Source: Halichondria panicea
Taxonomy: Eukaryota; Porifera; Demospongiae; Suberitida; Halichondriidae
DNA length: 64,000 bases
Assembly (NCBI RefSeq): GCF_963675165.1
Contig: NC_087377.1
Span: 8,635,122-8,699,121, forward strand
Reading direction: 5' to 3'
Shown: positions 32,335 to 44,263 of the stretch, piece by piece
How positions within the stretch are numbered: the stretch's first letter is position 1
Layout: each line of letters begins with the position of its first letter
The notes under the pieces: generated by a model
The model's input: only the letters and a program-made list of their open reading frames with translations
The model's database searches: none
What the model was told of the DNA's origin: nothing
Translations under genes and position numbers: made by a program

Positions 32335-32499
32335 TTGTTTGGCATCAGAATAAGCAGTTTTACTAATCTCCAGTTCTCACTTCAAGTCGCACACCCACTA
32401 CACGTGTACACCACCCATAGTTCTACTACTTCTTGGCTTAAATTAAGCTCACTGGTATCTCCTAAACTTCGTCCTCGCTATTTCGAATCAAACAAAGAG

Positions 32500-34078
32500 A
32501 TGGCTGATGACAGAATCTACGAAATGCTCAACCCTGCTGACCAATGGAATGGCAACCCTGTAAACGGGAGTAAGCTGGTGCGGGCACGCCCACCGGCGCC
32601 TCAGAGAAGTGTGTCTGTCGGAGACAGCTACTACTCAACACCTAGGTGAGTGTAAGAGCTCTAGGTAACATCTATGTTTGTGTATCTGCATGCTCTGGGT
32701 AACATCTACGTTTGTGTATCTGCATGCTCTGGGTAATATCTACGTTTGTGTATCTGCATGCTCTGGGTAACATCTATGTTTGTGTATCTGCATGCTCTGG
32801 GTAACATCTATGTTTGTGTACATGTACGTATCTGCATGATCTAGACAGCATCTACGTTAGTGTACGTTCAGTGTTTACATTGGAGTATGTGTTTAATGTT
32901 CCGGACACTAATACAGGATGCTGCCATGATTGTACCTTCACTGTTAGTCTAGGTACCACATGCCACGTGTATGATATCAGTGAATCTCAGTTTCAGACTG
33001 GTAGGATGTAATAATAATAATAATTGTGCCCACTGTATTATTGTGCTTACTGTCACACAGGATGATCAATGCCACTCCTCCCCTCCCCCGTACTCAACCT
33101 CCGTCCGTGCCCCCTCGTAACAGGCACTGCTCTGAGGGAGAGGGCTTCAACTCGGGATCATTTGGTAGTTCCCCCAGTGAAAGAGGGCTATTCTTCCCAG
33201 GGAGAAAGACTCCCACGACAGGTTAGCCTTCGTATACTTCTATTTAGCAAATGCATGTATGTTTGTGTAAGTTTGTAGAATGTGATAATTGTTCCTGTAA
33301 TCGCATTGTTACATTGATTAGAGCCACAATGTTCTAATGTACTCTTTGCCCCCCCCCCCATCCAGGTATCACAAAATCCCCCAGTGTGCATAGTGTCAAC
33401 TCCATCCATTCTTGTACGGCCGTCGAGGAGCTTCCTCTCTGTGACTTCATGACCAGGTGAGTCATAATGTACATGCACATCTAGTCACATTCACTTGATG
33501 CGTACATGTGCAATAGTCAAGGAAATAACCCATTGAAAGCTAAATGAGTCCTAATAGTATGGATTGTCCTATCCTATGAACAATCAAACGATGCATTCCG
33601 TACCTATTAGGAGCTCTATCACATGGTGTGTTAATAATGTTAATTTACATGCAAAGATCGGTAACTAGTCTCAAGCACAAATTAATTTTCTTCAGATACT
33701 CCAAGAATTTGCCGCTACGTGTGAAGGCGTGCAAAGGTTATTATGGAGAGTGTGACAGCACTGCAGTGACCACTGGGGATATGCTCAACCTACACTTTGT
33801 CAAAAACACCAAGGTAATTATCAGCCTGGTGTTTTTCTTCCTTTTGAAAGAAGCTGTGATAGAGTGACAATGTGCTTTGTGTTTGTGCATGGGCTCCGTA
33901 TTAGCAGACTCTCTACAATGTCCAATGTACTGTAGATAACAATCATGAGGTGTTGATTGAACTGATCATAAGATGTCCTCTGGGCAAACAAGAGGCCTTT
34001 CACTACATCCATTGTCCACTTTAGCCATGAGCAGTGTATTAACTATACAATTGAAGCTCAGGCCACTGACACCACCAT

Positions 34079-34135
<57 letters not shown>

Positions 34136-37100
34136 AATGCTTATTGAAGTATCCGACCCAGACCAGGGCATTGTCAAGTTCAGTGTACCCCTAAACTCGT
34201 CCATCAGGTTCTCTCCGCTCTACGATCCTCGTCACAAGGTGGATGAGGCCAAAAGGGGATTCAAATTTGATACTGTGGGAGACATATTTTCAGCCAAGGT
34301 ACGTTTATATACAGTACATGTACCAATACATACACATCCAAATGGTCAGTGCATGCTCAAAGGGTAGATCGTACATAGAGAACGTCCAGTTATAGTTATA
34401 CGGAGTACTTTTCATAGCCTCTAGGAAAGCGCCTACCTAAAGGATGTTATGAAATAAAATAATAATTTGTTCTGTGGTAGTTGTGGTAACTGAAATTCAG
34501 ATTCACTGTATCTGTTTCCCTGTGCAGGTAATGCCCAAGGTAGTACGAGCCACCAGGGCCTACACTGGGGGCAGCAGTGACAGCTCTGTGGCTGAGAATG
34601 AGATACTCATCATCAAAAACTCCAAAAGCAAACTAACTGGTCAGTTGACCTGGCATGCTTTTTAGAAATAAAGTTAGCTGTTTGTGGTGGCCCACTTGTG
34701 GTGTGGAAGTCCTGTGCATACATGTAGTTTGTCACCTTATCTCTTACCACATCTTACAATTACTGTATTGGCCAGTAATACCTGAACAGCTGGTTTTGCA
34801 GCTACTGCACTGGTGCCTGACTGGCCCGACCAGTCAAGCTGTTTGGTGTTCGTATATAAATTTTATGGGAGCCCGAGAGATTTTGTATAACTTTATGTAT
34901 GATTTTTTAGCATCTAAAACTATACCCACCCACCCACCCTCCACACACACACACACACACACAGGCAAGCAGCTTCGAGTGTTCAGTCTCTCCACTAAAC
35001 GCAAAAAGACACTGAGTGAGAATTGTGCCGGTCATTTCACCACCAACCCTACCCAACTCCACCTGCCCCTCTGTGAACTCACTACCAGCATGGCAGACTG
35101 TTTCCCCGTCAAGGTGAGCCACGAGACAGAGAGACTATGAGCCCTGCTCTTATAAATATAGCAGGTTGTTGTTTCTTGGGCTTTCAATATCGTGGGAACA
35201 TAGGTTTGGGGTACATGTGTATTCAGTATCGTGGGAATTGAGGTATAATTGTAATGAGTAAAATTCTTCTGGGAACCTAGCCTTTGAACTTGCAACCACT
35301 AATCTGGCCAATCAGTTAAATCAGAAAGAGATGTCCTATGGGTCTACCCTTGTGTACTGTTATTGTAGTAGGACGCTGTTTTTGCGTGGTGTAGCTCATG
35401 CATTTTACAAGAGTTGCACACGTTTGATTAATGATGTCCGACTAGACAATGTGTGTTTCGACCACCAGTACACACATTGATTTTGCACCATTCTCGTGTA
35501 TTTATACTTTCCTATTAATGGTTTCTCTCCCTCACACCACCACAGGCCCTGCTTATGGTGGGACGTGATGCTCTGGACACAATCCTCACAGATTTGCAAG
35601 GAGAGATAGTCACCATGACTAAAGTACACACTGAGCAATCCGTCATTGCCACAAAGTGAGTGATGATTTGCTTAGTTTACAGAGAAGAGTTGCCATTTTG
35701 CAGCTACATGTATTCCTTAAGTACATTTTTATATTGTCTACAATAAAGGAGTGGCGGGTTTACCAATTATAGTAAAAAATGTGTCTGTGTGACCAACAAT
35801 GTAAACTACAAAGTTAAGTACCACAACCTGGTGACATACATTGTATAAACTTTGCATTAACTCTCTCTCTCCTATGCAGCTATTCTGAAGATGGCGATGA
35901 TTGTGGCGAGGAGACAGAGATTGCGGAGATACCCTTTGACTTGGACATAGAGGTGGAGGCCCTCGCGCTGGATGACCACGAGATAGACCGACTGAGAGCG
36001 GAAACTGCGTAAGTTGGTGTACACCCACTCACACTACATACAGTAATGAAGTTAGCACATGTCCATGGTGTAGGTGTCATCTCCCTTGGGGCCGTTTCTA
36101 CATTGTAAGCTCAATTATTTTATGCTGCATACTAGCATATTTGCAGCTGGGGTACAAATTGGTCTTAACGCTCTAGTAATAAGATTGAGCTCATCCCTGC
36201 TTTATCGCTCACACACACTCACACAGGCAAATGCATGACAACTTTGACCCCTACTCGGTGTGTATCTACCAAACCATGCCCACCAGCCGACTCTACGATA
36301 TCCAATGTCATCTTTATAAAACGACTTCAGGAATCAATGATTTCAGGTAGGTACTCTCCTCTCTCCATTATGTACCTGAGAACCACTTATTTGTCTAGGG
36401 ACACAATGATATCACTCATCGTTATATAATTATAATTCTTGCTTTATTAAATATGAGATTGACTTGAATGGATTTTTCTTCACACAGAGGTTTGGACATT
36501 GTACGACCCATATCCATCACCAAGAGAGCGTCGTCCACCAGCTCCGTTAGCTCAGCCCCAAACACTCCTGGGGTGAGTAATACATGTACATGTTTATTGT
36601 GTCCAGCACTCGTCTAATATGATTTGTTCTATTGCAGCATTACCAACCGCTCAACGTTGTGGAGTTTAATGATAAAAAGTGTACAGATTATTACGTTGTG
36701 ATGGCTCCCAAGAGAAGCTCTTCTCAGCATTCACAGGTAACAGTTAATAGCTTTGCTCACTCACACACACACAACACACTAGTCTTTTGTCAAATATAAT
36801 CTGTGGCAGTATGTTTTAAGCACACATACAATGTTTCGGAATAGTAGTTAAAGGTAGCGCATGTTGCAAAAAAAAGTTCTTGGTTGTTGTGAAACAGTTG
36901 TGTATAGTCTTTTGTCAAACTAAGAAGACATCCACTGTACTTCAACACACACAGGAGGAGAACGGGTCTGACAACTCCGAAGACTCTGGGATTTCCCAGT
37001 GCTCACAGATCTCAGTGCTTGAGCAACAACACCAAAACTTTGAGTCTAACATGTCCAAAATGATGGAGGAAATCACTCGTCTCAAGTCAAAGACAGAACA

Positions 37101-40100
37101 TCTGACAAGACGCTGTGACTCTCTTCAAACTCAGCTCAGGATGGTCAACTCTGCAGGGAGGTGAGTGATGTGTGTGTGTGGGGGGAGTGTGGAAGAATAG
37201 TTGGTTGGCTGGCTGCCTGACGAGTATGTAAATTGAGGGAAAATGTCGTTTGTGTTTACTCCCTTAATTTGCTCTGTGTACATTGTTACATTTACATAGT
37301 GACTCTTCCCTTCCCCAGGAACCGTGATATCAGTGAGTGCAGTAATCTTTCTGAGAGCCCTCCCTTCTTGGACAACAGACCACCAGCACCACTACCACGT
37401 GAGTAACATGGATATGAAGTTGGTAACATAGCCTGGATGGTAATTTCTGCTTTTTGCTGCTACATGTTGAATTAGGCTTGATAGCATGCATACCCCACAC
37501 ACACATGTATATTATGTAAATTAATCCTCACTCACCTTCCCTCCCCCGCTCACAGACAATGTTCGTGTCCGCTCTCCGACACCAGTAGAAGACCCCGCTG
37601 GCCCATACCATCTGATCGCAGACCACGAGAGAAGATCCTCTAGTCCTGCTATTGCAAAAATACAGCTCTCAAATGAAGAATTCCTCACATCCATAAATCA
37701 TCAACAGGTACTTTATAGTTTATTAGATTTTTGTTCTGCTGTGGTGTGTTTGGTGGTGGTGTCCTGGTGTTATTGGGATACATATACCACTTGTATATCA
37801 TGTAGATGTCTGTGTCTACGGTTTAGTTTGGGTGGGCAGTTGTCAGTAAATATAATTATAGCCATTTCTAATTGTTTAGTTCCAGTAAAGACGGCTCTCT
37901 TCCTACTGGCTTCCCTGTTGAGACTAGTTATGTCAGGTTTCCATAATTATTATCTGCCTAGAATTGTTTTGATGGTGGTGTTCAATCAACCAGTCTATTG
38001 GGTTTGAAGTAATGCAACTATTGTTTATATCTCATATACCACATAATGAGGATACCCCTATAATCTGAAATGGCCTCATTTATGGCGTGGTTGTGTGGGG
38101 ATGTGCTCACAATGGGACTATTGTAGTGGTGTAGTGTTTTGGCTAATTATGTCGTATTTTCCCATTCTATTTATGTCTCTATTCAAGCTTGCCACATTCC
38201 TGCAATAGTCTGGAACTGTATGTTATTATTAGGGCAGACCTTTCAGTTTGAGAAGTAGTATAATCATTTAGGAGGGTTGTTGTGTGTCCGGAATAAAGAG
38301 GCTAACAGTGTGTGTGTGCTAGTTGAATCTCCTGTAATGTAGGAAGTTTGAGCAGTGTCCAAAGTGTAGGGTCTTTCTCAAATGTGTGTAACTTGTCCAT
38401 GTTACCTTATATCTACTGAACCCATCCTTATTGTCTGTCATAAGGTTTGTTTACAACCTCGCACAAGACATGGAGCGTGCAATAACCGCATGTAATTGTT
38501 CATTGTTAACTATATTCCCAGGTTACTAGTGGTATGATCAAATTAAGACAATAGCATTGAGTGGTCATACCATGCAGTTATGTCATTGTTTAAACATCAC
38601 AAGGCGACTTTGTTTCCATTGTGTGTTGATTGAGCGTGTTGTGTATTAAACTAAGGAATGTTTCCAAATGCAGAATGCTACCCTTGAGTATACGGTCACC
38701 ATTGGCGTGAGTATGCATTAGACACTATGTGATCCTAAGTGGATGTATGCTCAGTCACCATGGTGTGAGACATTTTTCCAATCAAAATTTAATCCTAAAG
38801 TGGATGCATGCTCAGTCTCCCGTGGTAAAAACTTGCCGCACTGGTGCTCTTGTGCCTAATACAGTATAGCGAATAATTTTTTTGTAGATCGGCTATTTTT
38901 GTGAATTTCGCTCTTTCAAGGATGCATTTTCACTTCTTCGTTGAAATCTACAAATATTAGCCCTTGACCGAAAATTACCTGCTATACGCTATATGGTACG
39001 TGTAGCTCTGTTAGGTATAAAACAGTAGGCACTATACTCCCCCACGATTGCTATTGTTTTCGATTTGTTTTGACTTTTGGAGGTATGGTGCACGTGTTTA
39101 CTGTTAGTTTTGTGTGCATTGTCCAGTTTAACCATTGGCTAGCTAATGCTATTCATGTGAGAAAGTGCAGCTAAAGTGGGTGGTGGCAGACCATAGGAGT
39201 GTGCCAAAGGAGTGTTGATTGATTTTACTTGAGTGTATGAATTTTATCTATCCACAGGTCAAGTGTTGTGGTATGATTGGGGCTCTGATAGGTTGGGAGA
39301 GGGGAGACTGGATGTCTGGTTTTGTTACCAGAGTATTTTGAATTGCTTTTATCTGTGTGCTGCCTATTGATTTACCATCTGGTACTACTCCCAAGTGAAT
39401 TTTGATACCCTTTGCTTTACTGCATGGGTTAACTTCCTTGGATTTTCCTTCTCAGAATAATTATGTACCCGAGAAAACTGACCTGATTGCAGTGAATTAA
39501 TTTTGTTACATTCCTGTTCCATTGTTGACCGGTATCTTAATTGTTACTAGCTGTTGGTTTGGTGTGGTGTGATTTGTATGGCATCTGGTTTCAAATAGAA
39601 TTAAACTTACAAGTATGGTGAATGTCCAACAAGGTTATGGTGTGGTAGTGTGTTTCGGAACTTGTGAAAGCCTGTGAATCAGGATAGACAGGCATGTTGT
39701 CAGTGTGTACACTCTCTTTGTGTTTTGTTAAGTGTACCTAAGTGTTTAAACATTGATAATTATACTAGGGTGACTGCTTTATAGTTTATAGTGGGATTGT
39801 GCTCATGCACTGCAAGCTGCTAGATACCCACCCATTCATGACTGATTTCAATGGGTTTTTTTCCACATTAGGTTCTTAACCTGCTGGATGTGATGGGCAT
39901 GAAACAGTACCAGGACAAGTTCAAACAAGAACAAGTCGATGGTGAGATACTGGCAGAGTGTGATGAGACTGTACTCACCAACGATCTCGGAGTGACATCA
40001 AGACTGCATCGAATGAGGCTACTCAAGATTATATCAGGTACGTATATTTGGCTATTAACTACTAGTACAGGTTTTTAATCTAAAGTCTCCATCACTGTTG

Positions 40101-40348
40101 TACATGTATGCATTTTCAATAATTTGTGTTTTGTCGTTATAATGCTCCTTTACCTAATCGCCTTACATGATCTATTTACCGCTTTTTAAATTGATGATCC
40201 TTACTGGATGTTACTATAGTCAATAGTGACTAATCGTATTTTCTCTCTTTCTGCAGGTCGCCACTCAGCCAAATGCATATTAGCTGGAGAGGACCCCTAC
40301 CCTAAGAAGGCTGCCACTCCAATACTAACAGAGAGTGGCTCAGAATGA
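32500..40348 (+). CDS. CABIT, coiled-coil and SAM domain protein (GAREM-like signalling adaptor)
   Basis: Likely a signalling adaptor; in vertebrates CABIT plus SAM is the layout of GAREM, which links receptors to GRB2/MAPK. Seventeen exons fit in phase: 32500-32645, 33061-33221, 33366-33456, 33696-33813, 34134-34298, 34528-34639, 34965-35113, 35546-35655, 35880-36008, 36227-36346, 36488-36572, 36638-36736, 36955-37160, 37319-37398, 37556-37707, 39872-40037 and 40257-40348, giving 726 residues. Order: N-terminus with IYEML; Pro-rich PPLPRTQPPSVPPRNR, a candidate SH3 ligand; CABIT domain about 134-350 (LPLRVKACKGYYGE, FDTVGDIFSAKVMPKVVRA, FSLSTKRKKTLSENCAGHF); acidic stretch; coiled coil about 512-560; SAM domain about 642-698 (VLNLLDVMGMKQYQDKF, LGVTSRLHRMRLLKII). 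AATAAA lies at 40602. There is no stop or frameshift. The GAREM link is inference from the domain pair. Confidence 0.88.
32664..32850. repeat. Tandem repeat, about 35-bp unit, in the first coding intron
   Basis: About five units of TCTAGGTAACATCTATGTTT-type sequence followed by GTGTATCTGCATGC lie just after the first coding exon of the CABIT-SAM gene. The last units have diverged. Confidence 0.7.
34078..34133. repeat. (CA)n microsatellite abutting a splice acceptor
   Basis: About 27 CA dinucleotides run directly into CAG|GTAATG, the acceptor of CABIT exon 5. A shorter (CA)n at 34941-34963 abuts the acceptor of exon 7. Several other introns of this gene end in CACACAG, so CA tracts replace the usual pyrimidine tract. 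Confidence 0.85.
37708..39871. other. Large intron of the CABIT-SAM gene
   Basis: This 2.16-kb intron separates the linker from the SAM exon. It contains a degraded TACCGTATA-family MITE at about 38867-38998 (GCGAATAATTTTTTTG...GAAAATTACCTGCTATACG). No coding region is seen. Confidence 0.6.
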
Positions 40349-41047
40349 GAAAACATTGTTCATGATGTTATTTATTGTCTGTCTGTTTCCGTATGTGAAG
40401 CTGTACGTTTTAACATTGCACACTGATCAACTAAGATCTTTTATTTATTATTTCCATTTCCGCTCCGTTTTTCTAGTCTTCTTTCGTTTAAACTCCGGTC
40501 ACCTGACCATGAGTTCTTTTGCATCTGCTGGATTATTCCTGCTCAATCATTTTTTGTTGAATTTTTGGCGACCGCTTTTATTGTCCGTAATATATAATTA
40601 TAATAAATTATTATTCAATTTCAAATTATTATTATAGTAAAATAGAGCTATACTTATGTAATGCGCATGTGAGCTATATAGGGCCTGCGTGATTATTTTA
40701 GATGTGGTTTCCACGATTCGTTCCCATAAAGCCAGGAAAGATATACTGAAAAAAGAGCACTGAGCTAGCTGAAGAAAGGGATCGAATTGGAAAGGTACAT
40801 TATTCATGATCTAGCTACATAATAAGTATATATTATGGACCCCCCCCCCCCACCATACACGTACACTAGCTAACTCAATCGATCCAAGTCGTCTTGCAAT
40901 TTTGACCAGTGTTAGATGATCGTGTACACATTATTTACATTTTTATCATACACTGTAATAATATTATTGTGTATGAAATCGAAGTTCTCGACCCCCATGC
41001 ATTCTCGACCCCCATGCATATATGCACACCCACTCGATCAGAGCAAT

Positions 41048-43282
41048 ATGGCCCTATCACCTGCAAGTATCGCTGTCATAATAGTGACTCTCCTCCTCCT
41101 CTTCTACATGGCTCTCATCAGCCTCGTCGCATTCTTCAGGTGATGAAATTCTGTCAATATTCTGTCAATAATTATTCTGTCAATGTCAATGCCAATGAAA
41201 AAAAAGTAATGAGATTCTAAATGCGTTTTATTATTAGCACGTACTTATTTTAGCGTTAATTTTGCTAAAATAGTTAATAGTATGGCTAAGAGTGCAATAT
41301 GAGATAATAGCACGAGTAACAAGCAAACTAATAATTATTGTACACCAAGTGCTATTAACCTTTCCAGTGCTTGTTATGAGTGGTATTAATCCCTTATTGC
41401 ACGAGTAGCCATACTATTGATATCTAATCGTGTATTATGAAGTTTTCTGCAGTTTTTATTAACATTTTCGGCCGCAGCCGTTATTCGAAAATTGACAGCG
41501 TGCAATTACTTGACAGGTAATTGCTCGCTGTCAATGACAACGTACAATTACTGGACCAGATGTGATACGGGATTAATTGCTGTACACTCTCCAATCGCTA
41601 ATAGTACATCATATGATTAGGTTTATAATAGCATATATACCGTATAATCTGGTTAGTAAGCGCATGCGTTTATAGGGGAAAGAGCAGGCCTCTATGTGCC
41701 TATTATCCGAATCACTTATAAATATTAACCACGCCCATGACGTTTCAATGAAGCAAATCTCCATTAGCTTGCTCGATCGTTTGTCTGCAAGAGGTCTATA
41801 GTCATATCTAACAGCAGTAACACAACTACCGGTAGTGAAAGAATCTAAAGAAGTGTGGAGACTAGTTTTTGGGAAGAGAACTGTGCAGAAAACTATGCGC
41901 CTTCTATCAAGGCTCTTGGTCTGCTAACCAGTATGCGCCTTTATAGTTGATGTGCGCTTATTAACCAGATTATACGGTAGATTGAAAGCCTCGATCCCAG
42001 GCCGCACTTCCTCGCTTTGAAGTAAGATTGAAAAGGAAAGTGATTGGAAACGAAAATGTTTGTGTGAAACACTCCGCGTTATAGGGCGTGGATAGTCAGC
42101 ATGTTCATTACCTGTTGTGACTGCCCTACAAGTGCTGTACAAAGAAACAGTGAAATTGATCACTTTTAATGTTGAAAGTAAAGAGAATCTAGCTCTAAAA
42201 AGTCGAATAATCCGCTCAGCCACTATCACTAAACAAATAACAAGAAGGAACAGCCCTTACTATGAAGTCGTGGGAGGTCAAGGCCCGTGGTATGTCTACT
42301 AAAGTAGTTTGAAGGACTATACTGCTAACGTTTATGAACAGTACAGCTTATCCATAATTATCATGAAGCCGTTCTATGTAGCACTTAGATACATAATAAC
42401 CAAGTCAAGCAATGTCCTTTGCTGTTTTGACTTCACAGCAGGGAAAGAGAAAAGAGTAATTCAAGCTAAACTTAACAAAAATTGGAAACAGAGTTAAGAC
42501 AACGGATTTAGATTGTCAGTGGTAGACTCTACCAAATTTTATTTTTTCATATCTATACGTACCGTACTTATTCGATTTAAAGCGACCCTCCAAATATGCG
42601 ACACCCTCAATCTTTTCTAATTTTCTGACCTCTAAAAGTAGCGACTGCTGCGTTAACAATTATTTTTTTATGTCGCATCCTAAATAGAGGTCAAACCACA
42701 GCCTCGATTCCAGGCCGCAAGAAACAATGTAATTTAAGCGGCCTATAATCGAGGATAGTAGAGTATATAACTTCCAATTAGATGTGACCCTCTAAATATG
42801 AAATATGCGACCCTCTAAATATGAAATATGCGACCCTCTAAATATGAAATATGCGACACCATGCAGGACTTCAACATAATTTTCAACCTCCAAAAGAAAC
42901 GACCTCTGGCTTTGTAATTATTTAAAGTGTCGCAATGGTTTCTATAATTTTAGATAATGATCTCGGGACCACAATCTACTACCGGGCCAATAAACAGCTT
43001 GTAATAACTAATATATATACATGTACATCAACTTCCACATGCAGATTTATGATTGACAAAAGGAGGGCAACAAATAGCGAGTGGAGGATATCTGAGAAAG
43101 AGCTGTTCATATACGGGATAGTGGGCGGAGCTATTGGAGGTTTTTGTGCAATGTGGGTATTTCGACACAAGACATCAAAGAGACAATTCTGTGTTCCCTA
43201 TACTGTGCTTTTTGTGTTGAACTTGTTAGTGATGTTAACCATTATAATTGTTCTTATTGCTGTGCCCAGTGCACTTGGGTGA
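41048..43282 (+). CDS. DUF1294-like small membrane protein, copy A
   Basis: Exon 1 41048-41139 and exon 2 43045-43282 splice as TTC AG|A TTT, giving 109 residues. Exon 1 encodes one membrane segment (IAVIIVTLLLLFYMALISLV). Exon 2 starts FMIDKRRATNSEWRISEKEL and continues with GIVGGAIGGFCAMWVFRHKT and a third hydrophobic helix. The pattern of membrane helix, xDKRRA, WRI(S/P)E, GGxxGxxxxMxxFRHKT is that of DUF1294, a family I know mainly from bacteria; its function is unknown. The last 238 coding bases lie inside a 1.1-kb segment duplicated at 49820-50885. The 1.9-kb intron holds a MITE (41638-41979) and other repeats. Confidence 0.7.
41638..41979. repeat. MITE, 342 bp, TACCGTATAATCTGGTTAGT ends
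   Basis: TACCGTATAATCTGGTTAGT at the left is matched by the inverse TTAACCAGATTATACGGTA at the right, with GCGCATG/TGTGCGC arms further in. It lies in the intron of DUF1294-like copy A. Confidence 0.8.
42783..42862. repeat. Short tandem repeat GACCCTCTAAATATGAAATA
   Basis: Three to four copies of a 23-bp unit (AATATGAAATATGCGACCCTC rotated) occur here. The second copy of the duplication has only one, so the array expanded or contracted after duplication. Confidence 0.8.
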
Positions 43283-43357
43283 TTTGTGATAAGTTTTTTG
43301 AAATGAAAATGTCCATGCATGCAGAGTGTGCGTATAAAAATAATGGCCAAAGCTCTT

Positions 43358-43619
43358 TTCGTGATACCAACCGGTTCTCATTAATAGTGTAGGAGGGAGA
43401 AAATCGTCTGGTTACGTATACTCTGGGCATATTTTTCTATCAGCCAGGAATGTGTAATCATCCTGTTAACCGATTACGTGGATAATAACCCTAAATAGAA
43501 CTTGAAAGTATCTTACGTTTTGTAACATTCCATCCGACGACTGAAAAAGTATGCTTAGAGTAACCGGACGGTTCTCTCCCCCCCCACGCTACTAATGAGA
43601 ACCGGCTGGTATCACGAAA
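43358..43619. mobile_element. TIR element, about 262 bp, TTTCGTGATACCAACCGGTT ends
   Basis: TTTCGTGATACCAACCGGTT is matched by the inverse GAACCGGCTGGTATCACGAAA at the right end, and CTCATTAATAG / CTACTAATGAG continue the arms. A second copy lies at about 50581-50847 within the duplicated segment. Confidence 0.7.
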
Positions 43620-43636
43620 CTAGGCCAAAGCACATA

Positions 43637-43687
43637 ATAATTATTATTCCAGGCACCTAAGGCTTAGGTGCCTGGAATAATAATTAT
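43637..43687. repeat. Perfect 51-bp palindrome
   Basis: TATTCCAGGCACCTAA is followed by its inverse TTAGGTGCCTGGAATA with a 3-base centre, inside AT-rich symmetrical flanks. In the second duplicate the right arm is lost after CACCTAAG. Confidence 0.85.
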
Positions 43688-44080
43688 AGCTTAGGCTAAG
43701 CCAATGTACTGGTATTAGGCCACACCATAATTATGTTTCACGGATTTTCTGGGTCATATTTTTGCAGAATGCCAAAAAATAAACCAATTAGTGGTCTAGG
43801 TCAGAATAGCCACGTGATCTAGCAAAACGTTGTAATGTTTGCTAAAGTGACTTTTTGTGGTGTGTTGTGACTCTGTTTGTGGTTTATAATGCCCGGATAT
43901 TCATCAATTTTTCAATTTTTCCCTTCTGTTTTTGGGGAGTAAAACTTAAAAGTTCCTGAAACCAAGGGCACATTATATCTCTGTATATACGCCCTTGGTG
44001 AAAACATAAGATCAATTTGGTGTGGCCTTACAATACAAGATAATAACAAGGGCTTCTACATGCATGTATACGCCCATAAT

Positions 44081-44150
44081 TCCCAGGCCGATTTTTCTTT
44101 AATAATAGAACAGGAACGGCTCTCTTCCAGAGAAAAATCGGCCTCTGGGA
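44081..44150. repeat. 70-bp foldback (TCCCAGGCCGATTTTTCT)
   Basis: TCCCAGGCCGATTTTTCT and the inverse AGAAAAATCGGCCTCTGGGA form a hairpin just upstream of the candidate first exon of DUF1294-like copy B. The arms resemble those of the TAGCCTCG foldback family. Confidence 0.65.
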
Positions 44151-44263
44151 AGTTTGTTGGGAAGACTGCACTGACAGAAACAGAAACCTATTCTACTTAT
44201 ACAAGTACAATCTACTGTCTTGCGGCCAATTCTGTAGAGAAGAAGTTCAAGGCTTCGGATATA

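Larger units (their letters stand above)
42522..43665. repeat. Segmental duplication, copy 1 (matches 49820-50885)
   Basis: About 1.1 kb is nearly identical, in direct orientation, to 49820-50885, from TAGACTCTACCAAATTTT to the ATTATTCCAGGCACCTAA stretch. It includes a TACCGTA-ended repeat, the last exon of DUF1294-like copy A and a TIR element at its right side. Copy 1 has extra tandem units at 42783-42862. Confidence 0.85.

Noticed and set aside
34077-34133. Coding frame starting MTHTHTHTH
   Set aside because: It is a CA microsatellite. Coding starts only after the acceptor at 34133.
44060-44263. Longer N-terminus for DUF1294-like copy B
   Set aside because: This part of the frame runs through a foldback repeat (44081-44150). 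Only the last five codons before the donor fit the splice model.
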